Part shown: positions 50,428 through 59,699 of the stretch, in pieces
Layout: each line of letters begins with the position of its first letter
Position numbering within the stretch: the first letter of the stretch is position 1
Source of the DNA: a virus
Length of the DNA: 64,000 bases
Strand: one strand, 5' to 3'
IMG/VR virus record: IMGVR_UViG_3300030002_000005
Span: 1-64,000 of that record
The notes under the pieces: generated by a model
What the model was told of the DNA's origin: nothing
Database searches by the model: none
Seen by the model: only the letters and a program-made list of their open reading frames with translations
Program-made: the position numbers and the translations under genes

Positions 50428-53196
50428 ATGACTGAATTTGTATTCACCTCGCCAGGTGTTAAATTTAAAGAACGTGACTTAACTTATGTTACACGTAATG
50501 TTGGAATCACAACGTTAGGACTTGCTGGGGAAACACTTAAAGGCCCAGCATTTGAGCCATTTTATATTAAAGACAGACCACAATTTTTGGATAAATTTGG
50601 AGCACAAGACACAAGCAAATATAGCAATGGAAACCTAAGATATCAATTGCCTTATGTTGCTAACGCATATTTACAGGAGTCTGATCAACTGTGGGTCACC
50701 AGAGTATTGGGTTTATCAGGATATGATGCAGGTTCGGCTTGGACTATTAGTCTTAATGCTGGCGTTGATCCATCTACAATTGTAAGTGGCACAACCAGTG
50801 ATGGTAGTCGTGAATTCACTGATAATACTTTCTTTGGTACACCTGTTTATACTGTTGGTCAAGAAGGTGCTGCTTTTAGTGGTTTTATTAAAAATGAAGA
50901 TGGCGTTAGTTTTATTGGAAGTTATTACACATTTACAGTAACATCAATTTCTGGTGGTACTGGAAATGTTGACTACGTAGAGACTCCGTTAACAGGTACG
51001 CCTTATGTTCAATATCAGGATATGGTATTAGCTGTATTGAGAAGCAAAGCAACTGTAACTGACAATGTTGATGCTCCTTCCGTAACGACATTCACTGTTA
51101 ATGCTATTGATTTTGATTCAAATTTAACAAATGATGGCACTGGTGATCTTTTCAGAGAATTTACCTTATATGTTTCGTTATCAGATGGCGGAACTGCTAC
51201 ATACAATGTATCAATGAATCCAAATGCTAGTAATTTTATAGCTAATGTATTAGGCACTACTCCAACAGCCAAACAGTCGCATATTTGGGTTGAAGCGGTT
51301 TATCCTGATCTAATTAGTAAACTCGACGTTGATGGCGACGCATTTACGCCAGAAACAATGCTATCAGGTATTGCTTCATATGCTTTCGGTATTTCCAATA
51401 ACATTATTAAAAATACCGACGGTATTTTTGTTAATCGTAAGGAAAAATTCAAAACACCTGAAACACCTTGGGTTGTATCTCAGCTAAAAGGTAATATTGT
51501 TGACAGGTTATTTAAATTTGTATCAATTTCTGACGGTGATGATGCCAACCAAGAAATCAAGGTGAGTATCGTTAATATTAATCCTGAAACGCTTGAATTT
51601 GACGTAATTATCAGATCATTTTATGATACTGACGCTAATATGAACATTTTGGAATCATTCACAAGATGCTCTCTAATTCAGTCAAAAACAAATTTTATCG
51701 GACAACGAATTGGTACTACCGACGATAACTATGAACTGTTAAGTAAATATGTTATGGTTGAGCTAGCTGCAGATATTAAACCAGAATCATTTCCAGCAGG
51801 TTTTGAAGGATATTGGTTTAACACATTTAAAACAGCTGTAACGCCAAAGATTTTCTACAAAACAAGCTACGCTTATACAGATAAAATTGCGAAAACCTCT
51901 TTAGGTATTTCAAATACTGCATATAATACAGCTAATTCAGTTGGTATAGGTGTTAATCAAAATTTCTTCAACTATAATGGCTGGAAGAATAGCGAAAGCA
52001 ATCCTACTGGATTTACAAAAACAAAGGGCTTTCATATGGACGTGGACGCATCAATCGTACTTGCAGATAATCTTGACCCACTTGAATTTGAAGTTGGTAT
52101 CAGTAGCTTTAAATCTATTCAGGACGTTTTATTACCATCAAATGCTTATAATTCTATTAAAACTAGAAAATTCACTATAGCATTTTCTGGCGGATTCGAC
52201 GGATGGGATATCAATAGAACAAACAGAACTCACACCGACCTTTATCGTGAAGGTGGTATCTATGACGGAGTTGGCGCAGGTGTAACGCCAGCTAATGACT
52301 ATCAGGCATGGGAAACTGCTATAAACACTTTCTCAAATCCTGAAAAGATTACCATCAATTTATTTGCGACGCCAGCAATTAACTGGTCAGACAATACTAC
52401 TTTGGTAACAAAGACAATTGAAATGATCGAAGAACAAAGAACTGATAGCTTATATATTATTGATGCACCAAATATCGACATAGCAATGTCAATAGGTGAT
52501 AATAATAATACTGATGTGGTTGCTTCAAACGATATTGTTGACTTGTTAAACAGCACAGATATTGACAGTAGCTACGCTTGTACTTATTTTCCTTTCATTC
52601 AGGTTAAAGACACTCAGAACAATGTGAATGTTTATATACCGCCCACAGGCGAGGTTGCTAAAGCAATTGCTTATACTGATACGAAGAAATTCCCTTGGTA
52701 TGCACCTGCTGGTCTTGAACGTGGTGTAACCGATGCAAGAAGATCAAAATATAAATTGAGTCAGGAAGCACGTGACGTTTTATACAAAGGTAGAATTAAC
52801 CCAATGGTTGACTTTTCAAACACTGGAACAGCTATATTTGGTCAGAAAACCTTACAAGTTAGAGAAAGCGCACTTGATAGAATTAACGTAAGAAGATTGT
52901 TACTTCAAATCAAGGTATTGATTTCTAATATCGCAATGAGATTGATTTTCGAACAAAATGATCAAGCAACAATTGACCAGTTCAAACAAAAAACTAATCC
53001 TATCCTTGACGGTATTAAGAGAGACAGAGGCTTGCTTGAATTCAAGGTTGTTATGGATGATACGATCAACACGCCAGAAACCTTAGACAGAAACGAATTA
53101 TACGGTGAAATTTATCTTAAACCGACTCGTTCACTAGAAAAGATTGGTATCGGTTTTACCATTGCACCATCTGGAGCATCATTTTCAGAAATTTAA
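50428..53196 (+). CDS. Tail sheath protein (gp18-like)
   Basis: 922 residues, longer than T4 gp18 (659). The N-terminal FVFTSPGVKFKERD, the conserved FPWYAPAGLERG (about residue 755), RGVTDARRSKYKLS, INPMVDFSNTGTAIFGQKTL and the C-terminal GEIYLKPTRSLEKIGIGFT are sheath signatures. The extra length is in the middle (residues about 100-480), where beta-rich insertions are expected to be surface exposed on the contracted or extended tail. Energetic contractile component of the tail; transcribed as its own unit. Confidence 0.95.
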   Translation: MTEFVFTSPGVKFKERDLTYVTRNVGITTLGLAGETLKGPAFEPFYIKDRPQFLDKFGAQDTSKYSNGNLRYQLPYVANAYLQESDQLWVTRVLGLSGYDAGSAWTISLNAGVDPSTIVSGTTSDGSREFTDNTFFGTPVYTVGQEGAAFSGFIKNEDGVSFIGSYYTFTVTSISGGTGNVDYVETPLTGTPYVQYQDMVLAVLRSKATVTDNVDAPSVTTFTVNAIDFDSNLTNDGTGDLFREFTLYVSLSDGGTATYNVSMNPNASNFIANVLGTTPTAKQSHIWVEAVYPDLISKLDVDGDAFTPETMLSGIASYAFGISNNIIKNTDGIFVNRKEKFKTPETPWVVSQLKGNIVDRLFKFVSISDGDDANQEIKVSIVNINPETLEFDVIIRSFYDTDANMNILESFTRCSLIQSKTNFIGQRIGTTDDNYELLSKYVMVELAADIKPESFPAGFEGYWFNTFKTAVTPKIFYKTSYAYTDKIAKTSLGISNTAYNTANSVGIGVNQNFFNYNGWKNSESNPTGFTKTKGFHMDVDASIVLADNLDPLEFEVGISSFKSIQDVLLPSNAYNSIKTRKFTIAFSGGFDGWDINRTNRTHTDLYREGGIYDGVGAGVTPANDYQAWETAINTFSNPEKITINLFATPAINWSDNTTLVTKTIEMIEEQRTDSLYIIDAPNIDIAMSIGDNNNTDVVASNDIVDLLNSTDIDSSYACTYFPFIQVKDTQNNVNVYIPPTGEVAKAIAYTDTKKFPWYAPAGLERGVTDARRSKYKLSQEARDVLYKGRINPMVDFSNTGTAIFGQKTLQVRESALDRINVRRLLLQIKVLISNIAMRLIFEQNDQATIDQFKQKTNPILDGIKRDRGLLEFKVVMDDTINTPETLDRNELYGEIYLKPTRSLEKIGIGFTIAPSGASFSEI

Positions 53197-53246
53197 ATAT
53201 ATAAATTGAGCTTATAAATTATGTAAGCTCAATTTTTAAAAAAATT

Positions 53247-53256
53247 AGTATTTATA
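53247..53256 (+). promoter_or_regulatory. Late promoter motif AGTATTTATA (tail tube)
   Basis: Exact consensus, 14 nt before the ATG at 53271. Confidence 0.6.
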
Positions 53257-53270
53257 ATAAAAAAGACAAC

Positions 53271-53759
53271 ATGGCAGATTTAATTAGGGGTATTCCATTC
53301 GCATATGAACCAAAACGTATTAATCGTTTCTTCGCCGAATTTCCAGACGAACTTGGCATTGAAGTATGGGCTATACAAAAATTCAAGAGACCATCACTGA
53401 ATATAAATAAGGTTGATATTAAGTATATGAATGAGACTAATTATGTCGCAGGTGCATATGCTTGGCAAGAACTCGACCTTACCTTTCTTGACGTGATCGG
53501 GCCTTCAACATCACAGCAACTTATGGAATGGGTAAGATTGCATGTCGAATCACTAACAGGACGTATGGGTTATGCTGCTGGTTACAAAAAGAACATTTAT
53601 CTTAAGGCACTCGATCCAGTCGGTGTTGAGGTTGAGAAATGGTTCTTGGAGCAATGTATGATAACATCTATCGATTTTGGCGAAAACAGCTATGACGATG
53701 ATGGACTTGCTACCGTAAATGTAAAAATCCAACCTTGGAGATGTATTTTGAATGTTTAA
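53271..53759 (+). CDS. Tail tube protein (gp19-like)
   Basis: 162 residues, same as the T4 gp19 size (163). The phrases RINRFFAEFP, WQELDLTFLDVIGP, LMEWVRLHVESLTGRMGYAAGY and the C-terminal DDGLATVNVKIQPWRCIL are those of the gp19 fold, which forms the rigid inner tube. It follows the sheath gene with its own late promoter and a strong terminator, as expected of a high-copy protein. Confidence 0.93.
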   Translation: MADLIRGIPFAYEPKRINRFFAEFPDELGIEVWAIQKFKRPSLNINKVDIKYMNETNYVAGAYAWQELDLTFLDVIGPSTSQQLMEWVRLHVESLTGRMGYAAGYKKNIYLKALDPVGVEVEKWFLEQCMITSIDFGENSYDDDGLATVNVKIQPWRCILNV

Positions 53760-53776
53760 CAGCATTACACAAAATT

Positions 53777-53806
53777 AAAAAACCGTATAGAGATATACGG
53801 TTTTTT
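53777..53806. terminator. Bidirectional terminator between tube and spike genes
   Basis: 13-bp perfect stem including A6/T6 ends (53777-53789 with 53794-53806), 4-nt loop. Works on both strands; overlaps the end of the spike gene. Confidence 0.92.
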
Positions 53807-54692
53807 AATTTGTAACAATATTCTTTTGTAAAATACTATCGAAGTCGAATTTTTCGATATCAGTTAAAATTGTTTCGAGTAAAGGCGGCGTGTTAGAGTA
53901 TCCATGTTTATGCGACAACAATGCTTTTCTAAACATATTTAAAACGTAAACAATAATGTCCCCACGACCTATTGGGTGACCATTTTCAAAGATATTTATC
54001 CTGTCCTGTGGCGTAAGTATTGTCGATTTAAAATTAGGATTACCATTATGCGATAGTAGTGCTATTTTATCTGAAACAAGGATTGAGTTACTATAATAAT
54101 CTGAGCTATTAATAATGGGTTCAAATGTCATTGTTAATGACGATGGATTTTTTGTATTAAGCGTATTAATATCGCCATTCATATGCTTGCCAGCACGAAT
54201 AATAACCTGATTCTTTTTTAAAATTATATCGGTATTCACTCTACCAATAATGCCGACATCATCAATCTCTGGAAATACACCAGTAGTGTTCGGATTTGTT
54301 TTCACCGATTTTAAAGGCTGAACTGCACCCATCTCAGTTGTTGATAATGCTGTATAAACTGAATCGAACTCAATCTTCTGGGGTTGTGAAATCACGCTAC
54401 CCATCCAAAATCTATTTCTGTTAGGGTATTTAGTATCCATTATAAATACACGCACTACTTCGCCCACTTTAGGGTAAATGTGATAATATTTTGGAAGCAT
54501 TGGGCTACAATAAGGCAAATCATTCTCGTCCTTCTTATTATCAAGTTCCAATATCTTTACCCTTATTCTTCCGCCATCGGTAGAATCGGTTATAGATATA
54601 ACCTCGCCATAATATATGGTTCGAGTGGTGTTACCACCAGTGCTTTCGCTTTCAAATATCCTGTGCGTTTGTAATGTTTTTCTATCGTACAT
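53805..54692 (-). CDS. Baseplate spike/hub OB-fold protein (gp5/gpV-like)
   Basis: 295 residues. Residues about 25-105 form an OB-fold: GEVISITDSTDGGRIRVKIL, PYCSPMLPKYYHIYPKVGEVVRVFI, as in gp5/gpV spike proteins. It has no lysozyme domain, unlike T4 gp5; the transglycosylase activity is in the giant hub protein instead. The C-terminus is helical, without visible beta-helix repeats, so the tip may be separate. It lies at the end of the late baseplate unit with three other genes. Fits the cell-puncturing complex. Confidence 0.75.
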   Translation of the reverse strand: MYDRKTLQTHRIFESESTGGNTTRTIYYGEVISITDSTDGGRIRVKILELDNKKDENDLPYCSPMLPKYYHIYPKVGEVVRVFIMDTKYPNRNRFWMGSVISQPQKIEFDSVYTALSTTEMGAVQPLKSVKTNPNTTGVFPEIDDVGIIGRVNTDIILKKNQVIIRAGKHMNGDINTLNTKNPSSLTMTFEPIINSSDYYSNSILVSDKIALLSHNGNPNFKSTILTPQDRINIFENGHPIGRGDIIVYVLNMFRKALLSHKHGYSNTPPLLETILTDIEKFDFDSILQKNIVTN

Positions 54693-54693
54693 T

Positions 54694-54912
54694 TTATTCT
54701 ATTAATTTTCGGTTATCAAGTTCTTCAATCAATTCGATATACTTCTTTTCAAGTTCTCTTATGTAATCCAGCTTCTCATTAATAAGTGCCGTTGTATCGT
54801 CAATTATGTGTGTTAAATCAATGACATTGTCTTTCAGATTATCATGGGACACTTTTACAATGTTAATCTCATGCAATAATTCAGTTGGCGTAAATTCTTT
54901 TATATCTGTCAT
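54694..54912 (-). CDS. Small coiled-coil protein
   Basis: 72 residues, helical throughout with heptad-like hydrophobics (VIDLTHIIDDTTALINEKLDYI), so a parallel or antiparallel coiled coil is expected. It lies 1 nt after the spike gene start and 2 nt before the next upstream gene. Possibly a chaperone or a small baseplate component; not recognised. Confidence 0.6.
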   Translation of the reverse strand: MTDIKEFTPTELLHEINIVKVSHDNLKDNVIDLTHIIDDTTALINEKLDYIRELEKKYIELIEELDNRKLIE

Positions 54913-54914
54913 GC

Positions 54915-55304
54915 TTATAATATTATTCCTTTACCACCTGATAAATTTGTTGTTGACCCAAGTACTGTTACAGGGCCTGATGGTGACGTTCCAGCTGCTT
55001 GCACCAAAATTCCTGGGGGTATGGCTACCAGTATGATAGCCTCCTCTTGCAATGCTCTAATTATCTCTTCAACACGAATTCTTTCCATGATTTCATCAGG
55101 TGCGACTTCGCCTGTTGATAATACTCCAACAGACAGACCTGCCTCACTTTTCCTAGCAATAATTCTCGATGCTATTTTTATTGGCGATAAACCCGATCTA
55201 TTAGCAACGCCTGTAAGTATTAGTGGCGTTGGAATAGTTGGAGCTGAACTCACATTTATGTTTAACAGTTTGGATATGTAGTCCATTAAAGATTCTATGC
55301 TCAT
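54915..55304 (-). CDS. Small protein of the spike unit
   Basis: 129 residues, not recognised. A helical middle (MERIRVEEIIRALQEEAI) is followed by a glycine/proline-rich hydrophobic end (IPPGILVQAAGTSPSGPVT). It overlaps the 437-residue gene upstream by 4 nt (ATGA), so it is translationally coupled. The glycine/serine-rich end could be a spike-tip-like or surface segment but no PAAR motif is visible. Confidence 0.55.
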   Translation of the reverse strand: MSIESLMDYISKLLNINVSSAPTIPTPLILTGVANRSGLSPIKIASRIIARKSEAGLSVGVLSTGEVAPDEIMERIRVEEIIRALQEEAIILVAIPPGILVQAAGTSPSGPVTVLGSTTNLSGGKGIIL

Positions 55305-56614
55305 ATTTTTACTAATTTTGTTGGTATAAGACTCTGAATAATTCTTTTAACCTGATTTGTCTTTTCCTTAACGAGCTTTTGTATTATTGGCGATAATAAC
55401 TTAGATAACTCTGAAACCACTATAGCCAAAATATAATCAACCATCATATTAACAAATACAGGTGCTAAGCATTTAATGAATTGTTTTGCATCGCCGACCT
55501 CCTCAAGAATTGTTGTGCTTGGGCTTGGCTGATTTCCAGATGTTAATGTTCCCATAATTGCCCTAAGCGTAACTATTTGAGGCGACATAACTAAAGCGTT
55601 TATGATTTTCTCTTTAATCATATTAATAATCCTAGCGAAATATCCATCTCTTGCGGCGGCAGAATTCTCGTCAATAATAGCTATTGTATCTGGATTCTCA
55701 CCATTGGTAATACAGGATTCAACGGCATTGCCAACAAGAGTAGGATCATTGGATGATGATATTGTTGTAGTTGCGCCAGAGAAAAATTCTGGCGTTAAAC
55801 TGTTATAGATATATCCGCATCCTAAATTATACTCAACAGTACCATTTTTTAAAGCATTTGCTGCATCAATGATATCATTCAGATTTAACGGATTGTTATC
55901 ATCGTCGAGCATATTGTTTATGGTTTCCTGTAATTTAAGCTCGTTTATAATCTGATCTATGCTCTTATCCTCTGTCTTAGCCATAGTGCCAAAAATGGCA
56001 TCCAAAATGTTCGTAACAACCTCTTTTTTATTTATGATAGCGGCTGCATCAATATAATCTGAAAACCATTTACCTATACTAAAATTTTCAGTAGCCGTAG
56101 TCGGTTTAAAGGTTAATGATTGCGTCACCTGATCAAAACTCATTGACAAACCACAGTATTCTTGTGGCACTTGATTTAAATAAGCTGACCGTACCTTTGT
56201 ATCAAAATCTGGAATAACATTATTAAATTTAAGGTCTTCCGAAATAGTCCCAGATTTGATCTTAAACTTAGACTGCGAATCAATGCTTTTAATAGGCACT
56301 TGGATTCCATTCTTAAAAGACGCAGGTATCTGATCGCCGCTGTTACCCTGTGTAAACTGTTTTTTCAAAGGTTCTTTCATTTCAGATTCTACCTTTGTAA
56401 AAAAGTCTGTTAAAAGTCCGCCGATCATTTCCTTTAACAAAGCACCGCCAACGACCTGTTTTAACACATCGAGCAAAAATGCTATCTCGTCATTGGATTT
56501 AGTCTTTACGGATTTATAAGTACTTTTCAATTTAGTAATTTCCTTTTCATCATGTAAAGAAGACAATGACCCAATTGTAGCAAATATACTTTGTTTTCTC
56601 TCGCTAATACTCAT
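55301..56614 (-). CDS. Baseplate-region virion protein, unknown function
   Basis: 437 residues, not recognised. Helical N-terminal part (KSNDEIAFLLDVLKQVVGGALLKEM), then a beta-rich middle, and a long amphipathic C-terminal helix from about residue 365 (MMVDYILAIVVSELSKLLSPI) with no real membrane span. It is between the 124-residue head of the unit and the coupled 129-residue protein. A baseplate component is likely from the operon only. Confidence 0.55.
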   Translation of the reverse strand: MSISERKQSIFATIGSLSSLHDEKEITKLKSTYKSVKTKSNDEIAFLLDVLKQVVGGALLKEMIGGLLTDFFTKVESEMKEPLKKQFTQGNSGDQIPASFKNGIQVPIKSIDSQSKFKIKSGTISEDLKFNNVIPDFDTKVRSAYLNQVPQEYCGLSMSFDQVTQSLTFKPTTATENFSIGKWFSDYIDAAAIINKKEVVTNILDAIFGTMAKTEDKSIDQIINELKLQETINNMLDDDNNPLNLNDIIDAANALKNGTVEYNLGCGYIYNSLTPEFFSGATTTISSSNDPTLVGNAVESCITNGENPDTIAIIDENSAAARDGYFARIINMIKEKIINALVMSPQIVTLRAIMGTLTSGNQPSPSTTILEEVGDAKQFIKCLAPVFVNMMVDYILAIVVSELSKLLSPIIQKLVKEKTNQVKRIIQSLIPTKLVKI

Positions 56615-56616
56615 AT

Positions 56617-56991
56617 TTACTGCGTCTTTTCTTTTTCTTTATCCATTTCGTCATGAACCATGTCAATTAAAGCCTGTCTGCTATCGCTGCTAATGTCATC
56701 AGCCTTTTCGTCATCGCCGTTAGTCTTTGTCTTAGAGTCATATACAACTTCTTTAAGATATTTTAACATTAACAATTTCTGGTCAGCATTTTTGGCTTCT
56801 GCTGCAATAAGCTTGATAAGCTGATCGCCGATAGCGGCAACTTCGCCAGTTTCTTTAATCTTTACTTCCCATTTATTAAACAGACGTATAGCTTTTTGCT
56901 TGATATTGAGCGAATCGTCATAAATTTCCTGTAGAAGATCGTTCATACTTTCTTCATCGAATCTCAATCTTTTTCTTGCTGGTCTTGGCAT
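56617..56991 (-). CDS. Hypothetical helical protein, first gene of the baseplate unit
   Basis: 124 residues, not recognised. Basic start (MPRPARKRLRFDEE), helical, ending in an acidic, charged tail (MVHDEMDKEKEKT). Fifteen nucleotides after an exact late motif and 2 nt before the 437-residue gene. Could be a DNA- or scaffold-associated assembly factor; no motif supports it. Confidence 0.55.
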   Translation of the reverse strand: MPRPARKRLRFDEESMNDLLQEIYDDSLNIKQKAIRLFNKWEVKIKETGEVAAIGDQLIKLIAAEAKNADQKLLMLKYLKEVVYDSKTKTNGDDEKADDISSDSRQALIDMVHDEMDKEKEKTQ

Positions 56992-57006
56992 ATTATAGTT
57001 TTTACA

Positions 57007-57016
57007 TATAAATACT
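57007..57016 (-). promoter_or_regulatory. Late promoter motif AGTATTTATA (baseplate unit)
   Basis: Exact consensus, 15 nt before the ATG at 56991, in the gap behind the sigma-factor gene. Confidence 0.6.
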
Positions 57017-57028
57017 AAAAAATATGAT

Positions 57029-57775
57029 TTATTGGAAAAAGCTCTGTTTCTTCATGTAGTATAAATCCTTGAAAGGCTTAATAGCCACACGAATTTCCTT
57101 TGTTGACAGATTTGTTATTTCCTTTAGATATAGCAAAATCTTATTCTTTGCAAAAATATTGCTAACCTTTTTATTATACTTACCATCGGGGCTATCTTCT
57201 TTGAACAGTAATTCCCAATTTTTAAGAATGTTTATAATGGCATCGCCAACGACAAGTTCATTTTTCTTAATAGTTGGCTGAGATATTTTATCATTAATCT
57301 CATCTATAATAGATTGAATTAATTTATCAAGTATGTCAACGCTGTTTTCGCCATCAAGTTCATATGCATACGAAGAATTATTATCGAAATCATCGGTATA
57401 ATCCTCATAAGATAAGTTAGTCTTCTTTTCGGTGTAGCTTTTTCTACCATGATCCTTATAATAGTTACGAACAATTGTTTGACAATAACTGAAAGCTTTG
57501 GTCTTGTTACCAGATTTTGTAATTGTATCTGGTTTATACTTAACCATTTGCTCAATAAGATGACTCAAAGCATTGGATTCAACCTCTGCAATGTCGTAGC
57601 ATCCGATATAAATCGGATATTTTCGTAATATTGATTGTATCATTTTACGAAATGGTACAATCAATATTTCATTATAAATTTTGTTTTTAACTTCGGCGGA
57701 ATCTGTCGCAATATAGTCGATTATGGCTTGTTCCTCTTTTTCGGCAAAGTATAACTCATATTTCTTTTTTTTCAT
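57029..57775 (-). CDS. Sigma-70-family late transcription factor (gp55-like)
   Basis: 248 residues; T4 gp55 has 185. The central part (YIGCYDIAEVESNALSHLIEQMVKYKPDT then KAFSYCQTIVRNYYKDHGRKS, about residues 57-118) matches sigma region 2, including the aromatic promoter-opening stretch AFSYCQ...NYY. The C-terminal part (LKEITNLSTKEIRVAIK) resembles a small helix-turn-helix. Such a factor recruits host RNA polymerase to late promoters. It is the prime candidate to read the AGTATTTATA motif and lies in a non-late unit, as expected. Domain call by eye; the exact fit is uncertain. Confidence 0.65.
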   Translation of the reverse strand: MKKKKYELYFAEKEEQAIIDYIATDSAEVKNKIYNEILIVPFRKMIQSILRKYPIYIGCYDIAEVESNALSHLIEQMVKYKPDTITKSGNKTKAFSYCQTIVRNYYKDHGRKSYTEKKTNLSYEDYTDDFDNNSSYAYELDGENSVDILDKLIQSIIDEINDKISQPTIKKNELVVGDAIINILKNWELLFKEDSPDGKYNKKVSNIFAKNKILLYLKEITNLSTKEIRVAIKPFKDLYYMKKQSFFQ

Positions 57776-57789
57776 TTAAATATTCGTTT

Positions 57790-58590
57790 TTAACTAATGC
57801 TAGATAGATTTAACTCTCTATCTTTATTGAAGAAGTACTCCTTCATTGCAATGTCGAACCAAAACTTACGTTCCAGTTTTGGCATTGTTTTAGAATATAC
57901 TTCGAACATGCTGTCTGGGCGATCTACCAAATGCTTGTAGATGATCTTTGGAATGATGAAAGCCTTGCTGTTATTATTCAATGACCTTAGCAAGTATTCA
58001 AACATAAATGTTAACTTTATATTAACTTTATATCCACCATTCTTTACAAAGTCTGATTTTTTAATCACAGCACCCGAAAGCTTGAAGTCTGAATAAGATT
58101 TAACGGTTTCAACGCTAAGATACCCAAGGTTTTCAATGTCGCCTGCGAAATGCTGCGACCAAGCAATTTCGTTCGAAATTTTTACTGGTTTGTTTTCAGT
58201 ATCAACTTCAAGCATCATTAGAATGAAAATATCTACAAGCGGATAAGCTGCTGCGTACTGTGTAGCGTTTTTCACGTATGTTTTGCCTAGTTCATCATCA
58301 AATTCTAAAACTGAAAAATATTCAGTATCAATTTCATTTACAGCCCAATTGATTTGTGACTGATAGTCGGCAGCTGCATCTGTAGTCGTTATAAATTTTA
58401 CAACGTTTTCAAGATTTAGCTCTTTCACAAAGAATATTACCTGTGCGGCTTTTGGTGGAAATACCACTACTAACTGTGGCTTATCAGGAGCATTGTCCTG
58501 ATCTGCAACAGATTTAATCGCCTTAGCTAGATATTCTTTAACAGTGTCATTGAATTCTGATACTGGAATTATTATACTTAATTGTGTCAT
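57790..58590 (-). CDS. Glycosyltransferase, GT-A fold (GT2-like)
   Basis: 266 residues. N-terminus LSIIIPVSEFNDTVKEYLAKAI is the nucleotide-binding start of GT2 enzymes, and FSVLEFDDELG supplies the DxD-type acidic motif near residue 97. KLSGAVIKKSDFVKNGGY (about 170-187) corresponds to the usual acceptor loop. It likely transfers a sugar from a nucleotide donor to phage DNA or to a virion protein. Only 6 nt from the second glycosyltransferase. Substrate unknown. Confidence 0.75.
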   Translation of the reverse strand: MTQLSIIIPVSEFNDTVKEYLAKAIKSVADQDNAPDKPQLVVVFPPKAAQVIFFVKELNLENVVKFITTTDAAADYQSQINWAVNEIDTEYFSVLEFDDELGKTYVKNATQYAAAYPLVDIFILMMLEVDTENKPVKISNEIAWSQHFAGDIENLGYLSVETVKSYSDFKLSGAVIKKSDFVKNGGYKVNIKLTFMFEYLLRSLNNNSKAFIIPKIIYKHLVDRPDSMFEVYSKTMPKLERKFWFDIAMKEYFFNKDRELNLSSIS

Positions 58591-58596
58591 TTTCTA

Positions 58597-59691
58597 TTAA
58601 TTGTTTAATGCATTTTTCAAAAAGCTTATTCTTTCTTCAACATATTTAGAGTAAATCTCTGTAAGCTGTTTTTCAGATTTATCCATTGTATATCTGTCGG
58701 CAATTGCTGACATTGTTTCATAGATTTGATCTGGAATACTGTCATCGATGAATTTAGTTAATAAATCGCCGATCATAACAGGAATATCATAAATATTGCT
58801 GGTATACATGCCTGCCTCAACATATTTCTTGCTGGCGTCTTGCAAATATTCTGGCTCAATGTCTGGGACAATAAAGATCGGAATTACACCACTTTTCATA
58901 CACTCAATTGGGAATGTTCCGAAAGATGCTATTCTATCAATCCACACAGCCGCAAAGTTATTTCTAAGTCTTTCGGCGAAGTCAATTCTATCCAATTGTG
59001 TCGGCGGTTTAGTGTTCGTTAGCAATGGATCAAATGTCACCCATTTCAAATGAGGATACTTACTGAAAAATAGTTTAATAACCTTTGAAATGTCATTACT
59101 ATTTCTGCCTACGATAGAGATAACTGGTTTCTGAGGCATTTCAGATGGCTTGAAGTAGTCTGGAATACCAATATCATATGTTTCCACTTTATACTTTTCA
59201 CCATAAAATGTGTTAAGCATTGTTCTAAGTGTTTCAGATGTTGTAATAACATCATTAATACCGAACAATTCGAAGTCAGTGCCTGGAATTAAGCCATTTA
59301 ACATGTAATCAAAAGACTGTAACAAACATATTTTCTTACATGGTAAGTTCTTTGTTTGTTCCATAATATTCGTAAACACCTCTGGAATGATCATAAAGTC
59401 ATCTGGCGATACATTTATTTTTGAATCAGTAATTAATACATGTTTAATGTCTGTCAATGATGGTTCAATCCACTCAGGAGCTTTCAGATCAGAACTTTCG
59501 GTCATCATTGTGACGTTATATCCCATATTCTTTAAAACATTTGCATGTGTATATAGCTCATATACTGATGCGGAAGGGCCTGCAGAGTCTGGAACACAGA
59601 ATATGAACTTAGATTCCTTTGCTTCCAATCTTGCGACTGCTTTTGTTAAAACAGTGATCTTTTCTTTGTTTAAATCGTTATTTTCTAGCAT
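58597..59691 (-). CDS. Glycosyltransferase, GT-B fold
   Basis: 364 residues. N-terminal half ESKFIFCVPDSAGPSASVYELYTHANVLKNMGYNV, and second Rossmann domain with KPVISIVGRNSNDISKVIK and later DRIASFGTFPIECMKSGVIPIF, where GTFPIECMKSG is the typical E-rich donor-binding motif of GT4-like enzymes. It would work with the GT-A enzyme next to it (6 nt gap) and the HAD-like gene on the same unit. An acceptor cannot be named from sequence. Confidence 0.8.
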   Translation of the reverse strand: MLENNDLNKEKITVLTKAVARLEAKESKFIFCVPDSAGPSASVYELYTHANVLKNMGYNVTMMTESSDLKAPEWIEPSLTDIKHVLITDSKINVSPDDFMIIPEVFTNIMEQTKNLPCKKICLLQSFDYMLNGLIPGTDFELFGINDVITTSETLRTMLNTFYGEKYKVETYDIGIPDYFKPSEMPQKPVISIVGRNSNDISKVIKLFFSKYPHLKWVTFDPLLTNTKPPTQLDRIDFAERLRNNFAAVWIDRIASFGTFPIECMKSGVIPIFIVPDIEPEYLQDASKKYVEAGMYTSNIYDIPVMIGDLLTKFIDDSIPDQIYETMSAIADRYTMDKSEKQLTEIYSKYVEERISFLKNALNN

Positions 59692-59699
59692 TTTTGTAA

